Assembly (NCBI GenBank): GCA_032629725.1
Contig: JAFEVB010000015.1
Location: forward strand, 1,736,001 to 1,800,000
DNA from: Gremmenia infestans
Lineage: Eukaryota > Ascomycota > Leotiomycetes > Helotiales > Hamatocanthoscyphaceae
Direction: 5' to 3'
DNA: 64,000 nt
Part shown: in pieces, positions 58,531 through 64,000 of the stretch
Numbering within the stretch: position 1 is the first letter of the stretch
Layout of the letters: the number at the start of each line of letters is the position of its first letter
Notes under the pieces: model-generated
The model's database searches: none
What the model saw: the letters and a program-made list of their open reading frames with translations, nothing else
What the model was told of the DNA's origin: nothing
Position numbers and translations under genes: made by a program

Positions 58531-61500
58531 TTACGCATACTCCAACCTCCCCACATCCCACTCCGGCTGCAAATACCCCCAATCAGCATCAAACCTAAAC
58601 CCCGTCTGATACCGTCCATACTCAATCAACCTCACCACATCCAGATGCGCGCCTTCATCACTCATAGCCCACAAACTCAACGCCACCGTATTCAGGCCCC
58701 GATTATTAACCACCCCAGGGGGCACAGGGAACCGCGTCTGCGGCCCGATATGCGGCACGTATTTCCCGTACTGGTACCCGTTAACCCAGATCATGATTCT
58801 AGCTACTGTCCCTGCTGGCGCGGAGAGTTCGAGGCCTAGGGGTACGTCTAGGTCGGAGTCGATGTTCAGGTGGAAGGTCGTAGTGTAGAATTGTATTCCG
58901 GAGGCATTGAGGCCGGTGAGAGGAGATGAACGGCTGAATTTGGGGGAGGAGGGCCTGAAATATGGGAGGTGCCAGCCAGTGCGTTCGCCGTAGAGACCGC
59001 CTTCGTTCATGGGGCCGCGGACGGGATCGAGGTTTGCGGAACCGCCGGCGTTGCCTTGGATTTTCCAGAGCTTGAAACCAGTGCTGGGATTTGCGATTGT
59101 GCTTGTGTTTGTGTTTGTGTTTGTAGCATTGCTTGAGATCAGAAAGGCACCTAGGATTCCGCGAGGGTTCTGGACGCCTTTTGCAGTGGAAGTTTCGTCA
59201 TGGCCGTGATAGTCGACTACTACTGTTATGACATTGTCCTTTAGCTGTAGAGACGAGATTGGAAGAGCCAAGACGGCTGTCGTGGTTGCGAGAGAGGCAT
59301 TGCCTACGTTCCCGCCGATGAGAACTCCATTGAGCCAAGCTGACCAGCCGAATGCAAGACCACCAGAGCAAGTGATGTTCACAGATGCAAGATTCCCATC
59401 AAAGTAACCACGATAAACCTTCGCGCCCATGTAATACCCATAGTCGCTGGAAAATAATACGGGCTTGGTCAATGGGGCAACGGGGCTCAATGTAGAGTTC
59501 TTATCGCAGACCGTCCATTTCGAATCATCATACGCGTTGAGCTTCTCCGGCAGGGAATCTGCATCCCGCCAATTTTCTAGTGCTGGTAAAGAGACTATTC
59601 GGTCCTCGGCCCCAGGAATCTGAGCTGTGACTGAGCCATATAGTGTCTTGGTAGCATCGAGCCGAATTCCATTCCAATCGATCGTTTGAATGTCAGGATT
59701 TCCAGTATAAACCTCGATGGTTGTAGCGTTGTCATTGTCTCCCGAAACATGCACAACACCGTGAGAGACATACGCATTTCGAACCAAGTAAGGGCCGAAC
59801 ACAAAAATCTGCTCCCCAGGTTTGACATCGGGACTATTGGTCGTTGGAGGTGCCCAGAACTTCCACGCTGCCTTCTGTTCAAGCAAGTAAATCAAGACTC
59901 CACTCGATTGCAGAACGGTTTTGCCAGAGCCTTGTGTGTAGACAATAGTAGTACTACTAGCCTCAATAGTGGCTAGGATTTCAGACGTCCCGAAAATTGT
60001 GTGCGTATTATTGGCAGAGGTTCCTTTGAGCGCAAATTGTCCAGTCTGTCCTTCTTCTAGGTACAGTACTAGAAAATCGGTATAGAAAACGCCGTACGTG
60101 AGGACATCGGCCGATGAATACAGAAGGGTGTTTTGTCCAAAATTGTAATCAGTGACAAGAATCTTGCTTTGACGACCATTGAGATTGATATTTGGAACAG
60201 TGATGACTCCCTGGGACGTATTGAGGTCTGCTGAAAAGGTCACAGAAGCTCTAGAGCTCGAATTGGCTTGCTGCACTGTATAAAATCCGGCATCTGTATT
60301 GGGATTTCGAATCTCCCAAGTCCAGACGTCCGTGGATGAAGTCTCAAAGGTGTGAGTCTCGATTTAAAGATCTTTGAAATGCAAGCTTACAGCATAACCA
60401 GTTCCATTCCCAATCATTTCGGTCTTCAAAAGATCAGTCGAAACCCGTGTGAACAATGCAACCAGCTTCGTCTGATACATCTTATCCTGTATTTGCCTTG
60501 TTTCTCGAAGTGGAGCCGAGTAATCATACGAGGTATATACCACCGGAGCAGCAGCTAAGCTTGAGTTAGCATGGCGGCAGATCAGAGTGGATTTTCTCAC
60601 AGTGTCCCCAATTCGTTCCTCCCCACGCCATATACAGACTCATAAGAGTTGTTCTCTGCCCGATATTATTCTTGTAATAAACATCCGGAAATGCAGGATC
60701 ATGTTCAGCAGCACAATCATCATAGAAGCTGCCACCCCAGGGCGTGAAGTATCCTCCTTCAAATTCCGGGAAATACTCGGGTTGAGTGTAAGAATAGTTC
60801 GAGAACCATTGATAGTAGTTTCGGACAACATTGAATCCGCTGTCAGAATTTGTGCAGGACAATCCACCTGGGTAGCTATCCAAGCCATAGACATTGACAG
60901 ATCCTCCCACATCTTGGTAGTCAGTACTCCAAGACATACTTCTTTGCCCCTTTTCATTGTGCGTAAGTGGGACAGTAACACCTGCCGCTCGAAACGCAGT
61001 CTCCAATTGCTCCATGTAGGTAACTAGGGTATTGTTTGCGGAATGAGTAGTTTCTTGGAGTTCGTTTTCGACCTGGTTCAAGATGACGGTCTGCACGGGA
61101 GTCAGTTATTTTTCACTTCTCGAAAATGCTGCATTACCCCTCCTTTCGTAATCTCGTTTTTTGCAACTATCTCCCCGATTTTGGCGACCCATGGCTGCCA
61201 CGCTTGATGATAAGTCTCATCACCTGTCCGCAGACTACCCAAGCTTCCATCTGAGCCCCACAGAGCGAGTCCTCCACCATTTGTCTCGGCATTACAATAC
61301 GGGCCAGCTCGAACAATCACCCACAAGCCTGCTTCCTTTGCATAGTCAAATAATCGTTGGAGATTCTTCCCCGAAGTCTCGAAGTCGTAAACGCCTTTGG
61401 AAGGGGAATGGTAGGACCAGAAGTAGTAAACACTGGCATTGTCAGACTCACTTCATGGATATCGCAGGATGGACTACCTGATGGCATTAAATCCATTGGC

Positions 61501-61901
61501 TTTGAATTTATGGAAAATGTCCTGTGGAATTAGCTTCTGCAAATATCTTCAATGACCAGACTTACCAGCCACATTTCAGGAACCGGCATCTACGCAACCA
61601 GTTAGTATATGGTAATTATTGATGAGATTTGTACCAGGAGCCCGTGAAACATGCTTCCGAAATCGGGTTTTCAGGGATATGATACGGAACTGGCTGACCC
61701 TTTGGTAGTGAAACTCCGCAGCACTAGGGCTGTCAGTCGAGAGCTTCAAACACCTACCAGGACCTACAAAATGAACGTTCTATTGCCATTAATGACCAAA
61801 CTATAAGAATCCCATGATACTGCTTCCGTAAGCCCGTCATTGGTAGCATTGCAGGTCAACAGCAGCGCTGTCAACGCAGCCAAAACCCTTGGGAACCACA
61901 T
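58531..61901 (-). CDS. Secreted GH35 beta-galactosidase
   Basis: Extracellular glycoside hydrolase family 35. Eight exons: 61901-61768, 61723-61699 (25 nt), 61589-61566 (24 nt), 61521-61478 (44 nt), 61432-61138, 61090-60601, 60554-60391 and 60342-58531. Total 995 residues, normal for fungal members. MWFPRVLAALTALLLTCNA is a signal peptide. The exon joins give INGNRTFIFAAEFHYQR, then MPVPEMWLDIFHKFKANGFN and VYYFWSYHSPSKGVYDFE. The acid/base Glu is in VILNQVENEL; the nucleophile Glu is in YFPEFEGGYFTPWGG. YMAWGGTNWGHSAAAPVVYT follows, then the all-beta galactose-binding-type domains. The acceptor of exon 2 has an in-phase alternative (about 4-5 bases upstream) that would alter two to three residues. 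No lesion was found although the small exons needed careful joining. It would cleave terminal beta-galactose from plant or fungal polysaccharides. Confidence 0.9.
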
Positions 61902-62631
61902 TATTCAGATGAAAGTATTGTGGAAAACACCAGCCACTTAGCAAGACATTGAAATACATATATACGTTAGCTATACAGTATCAATTGAATCATATAGCAA
62001 CAGAAATCGTCAGTTGCATATGCAATGATCTAGTCTTCACCCCGCAGATTACTGTAGACGGCCTTGCAATCATGTTTCCAGCAATCAGGAGAGCCAACAG
62101 CTCCGTATTAACGGCTAGCGCTTAAAAAAATCGCATGCCGGAAGAATTGCGGCACACCGCGGCTAAGTGTAGTGAGGAGAACTTGGCTACTGTGGGACGA
62201 GAGAGAGAGAACATTGAGGGGAAGGGAAGGGAAGTCTGTGGTCGGCATATCAATAACCCGATAGAGCCCTAGCGCGATCACGTGATATAAAACGTAAAAT
62301 GCCTAAGCTTTCGGAAAGACTTCACTTCCTATGTTTCTGGCATGTCTAAGAATCTTAGGTGGGGGTTAATGTCTTTGCAAAAGTTACCTTCAAGTGAAGT
62401 TGTTCTGTCTTATGTCATGCACTGAGTGGTTCATACATGTAGTGACACAAAATGCCTAGGCTGTACGAGCAGAATGATTGGCCGCTGAATCTGGTGACAC
62501 AAGGGTTTCTCGTGCCATGCATGCAACTATAAACGCCGACACCAGCAGTCGCACCGTCACGACAAGAAGATCATGGATTCGCCCGTCTACTGCGTTTCAA
62601 ATTAAAAGCTGTGGCTGTATGGTTACCCACG
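61902..62631. other. Divergent promoter region, no gene seen
   Basis: Between the GH35 gene and the transcription-factor-like gene. Contains a GATCACGTGAT-type palindrome at about 62276-62286. A 64-codon frame at 62478-62672 lies on the same strand but has no clear motif. It could hide an upstream exon of the next gene. Confidence 0.4.
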
Positions 62632-64000
62632 ATGTCTACCAAAGCAGTTGTGGGGAGTCAGCGACGGTTTAAGACCTCCGTTCCAGTCGCACTCGGGCGG
62701 CGTAAACCACGTCGGAAGCCCAAGGTTGGCTCGAAAGAGGACGAGGAACCAACAGCCAACATGCCCCGACAGCTAGCTGCCAAAGCCGTTGCACCCTACT
62801 CTCCTCGGTCTGAACTGGAAGATTCATATCTGCGGTTCCTTATATACCACTGTATGCCCCCCCCCGGTGCTTTCGGTGGTCTTGAAGCAGAGTGCTGACA
62901 GCGTCAGATGTCACGGTAGTCTGTGTGCGTACCCTGACTTGCGTTGGTCCTCGATTCGAATGGTACCCTTTGGCTGTTCGAGACGATGCCTTCTTCCATT
63001 CGCTCATGGCCTCTACCTCTTCCCACGCCTCATACCTGCAGCAGCACAAAGTGCCCCATGATTACTTCTATCACAGAGGGGTTGCTATTCGGCTTCTGAA
63101 TGAAAGACTGGCGAGGGGAGATCATGATCTGGGAACTATCAATACCGTGTGTGTCTTTGCTCAGCAAGAAGTGCATATATCTGCTCCGAGAAGAAGGCAA
63201 AGCTGACAGGGTGCGCACAGGCATTTGGAAATCGACCCAAGACGGCCAAAACCCATATTATGGGGCTTTTGCAGCTTATCAGAGCTTCGGGTGGGATGGA
63301 GAGTCTTAAATCCGATCTGAAAACCCTACGACATATGTATTTGTGAGTTATTCTTGCCAGGAGAATTATGATCGCATCATTAACACGTCCAAGTACGGAC
63401 CTAGCAGGCGCCATTACTCTTTCCGCAAAACCGATACTGGAACCTTCCATAAATATTTCTGACTTCGAAACTTACTTCGGGCAACCGAGTGCACATACTA
63501 TTTCCTACGCACAAACATTTCGCACACGATTATATAATTTCACAAATTCTCATTTATCGAACATAGCAGCGACGGCATTATGGGGCCTTCGAAACATAAC
63601 AAAACTGAGGGACGATTTCCATGAAGGCACTGCCTCTCCAGATACTGAGCTTTCCACCGACGTCCAATTTACAGATCGAGTGGAAGTTCTCGAGAGGCTA
63701 GTTCATCAACTCTGGTATGTGGAAGACGCACAGAATGAGCAGCATGCGATATTCCGGACCTTTGGATGGACTTGTCTGATCTATATATACACCATCTTGA
63801 GAGAACTTCCAAAAGAACTGTCGATCAACACTATGCTCGCTGGGAGAATTAAGAGCACATTGGAGTCACGAATGGAACTCAATGTGCTCCTGGCAACGTT
63901 CAACGACCTCTTTCTGTGGGAGATGTTTGTTTGCGGTAGGGTTGCATATGGCAGAGACAAGACTTTCTTTGCAAGTAAAGCTACAAAGATCTTGATAAGC
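62632..64000 (+). CDS. Fungal transcription-factor-domain protein (3' end outside window)
   Basis: Likely member of the fungal-specific transcription factor group (Fungal_trans_2 type), nuclear. Exons proposed: 62632-62851, 62908-63170, 63221-63342 and 63394 to beyond 64000; introns 62852-62907, 63171-63220 and 63343-63393. Joined text includes LEDSYLRFLIYHYVTVV, WYPLAVRDDAFFHSLMASTS, FYHRGVAIRLLNERLARGDH, NTVCVFAQQEAFGNRPKTAK, THIMGLLQLIRASGGMESLK and MYFTDLAGAITLSAKP, the usual layout of this domain. The amino-terminal part is Arg/Lys-rich but no Zn2Cys6 cluster is visible, so either the zinc exon lies upstream and was missed or the protein lacks it. The first intron's acceptor is the least certain. 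The start is the ATG at 62632; an upstream start cannot be excluded. Confidence 0.65.

Noticed and set aside
62755..62800. PRQLAAKAVAP, reminiscent of the histone H3 tail
   Set aside because: Short chance similarity inside the basic start of the transcription-factor-like gene; no H3 core follows.
63340..63360. In-frame TGA in the transcription-factor-like gene
   Set aside because: A 51-nt intron (63343-63393) with normal ends removes it and keeps frame, giving the expected TDLAGA sequence.
1..64000. CRISPR arrays, rRNA genes and bacterial-type mobile elements
   Set aside because: No evenly spaced direct repeats with unique spacers, no rRNA-like sequence, and all genes are intron-bearing fungal types.

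Overview
This window comes from a nuclear chromosome of a filamentous ascomycete (Pezizomycotina). Almost every gene is split by short introns (about 40 to 160 nt) with GT..AG ends and CTAAY-type branch points, the proteins are typical filamentous-fungal families, and one 12 kb island carries the marks of repeat-induced point mutation (RIP). My impression is a helotialean/Leotiomycetes-like fungus, but nothing in the window proves that rank. Exon boundaries below were worked out by hand from frame continuity and splice signals.

Left part (1-30 kb): a copper amine oxidase (cut by the left edge), a Ure2-like glutathione transferase (-), a decayed SRPBCC-like gene (-), a decayed HExxH zincin-like gene (+), a dihydroxybenzoate-decarboxylase-like amidohydrolase (+), a BTB-like gene (+), cyclin H (-), a secreted class 3 lipase (-), a divergent pair of ceramide synthase genes (LAG1-type intact on -, BAR1-type broken on +), a Vps62-like gene (+), an NmrA-type reductase (-), and two broken coiled-coil genes (-). 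Five of these loci carry frameshifts or stop codons, so this is an unusually decayed, accessory-looking stretch.

Middle (30-47 kb): a ten-exon gene for a long all-helical protein with a central hydrophobic Gly/Ala/Pro-rich segment and one apparent frameshift, then a RIP-mutated island at 33.2-46.4 kb. The island holds two Ty3/gypsy copies in opposite orientation (one apparently nested in the other) with four 436-488 bp LTRs, followed by a short RIP-mutated element with about 90 bp terminal inverted repeats. No open reading frame of useful length exists from 33.7 to 47.0 kb.

Right part (47-64 kb): mostly conserved, gene-regulatory or metabolic loci. These are an AT-hook protein (-), the histone H3K36 methyltransferase Set2 (+), mitochondrial 4-aminobutyrate aminotransferase (-), a secreted GH35 beta-galactosidase with micro-exons (-), and a fungal transcription-factor-domain gene (+) cut by the right edge. 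The flanks of Set2 are rich in pentanucleotide microsatellites. No tRNA, rRNA or CRISPR array was found.

The genes do not form one pathway. The most unusual items are the linked LAG1/BAR1 ceramide synthase pair, the two helical-bundle genes beside the RIP island, the nested retroelements with one mosaic LTR, and the number of gene relics whose stop codons fit CpA to TpA changes.
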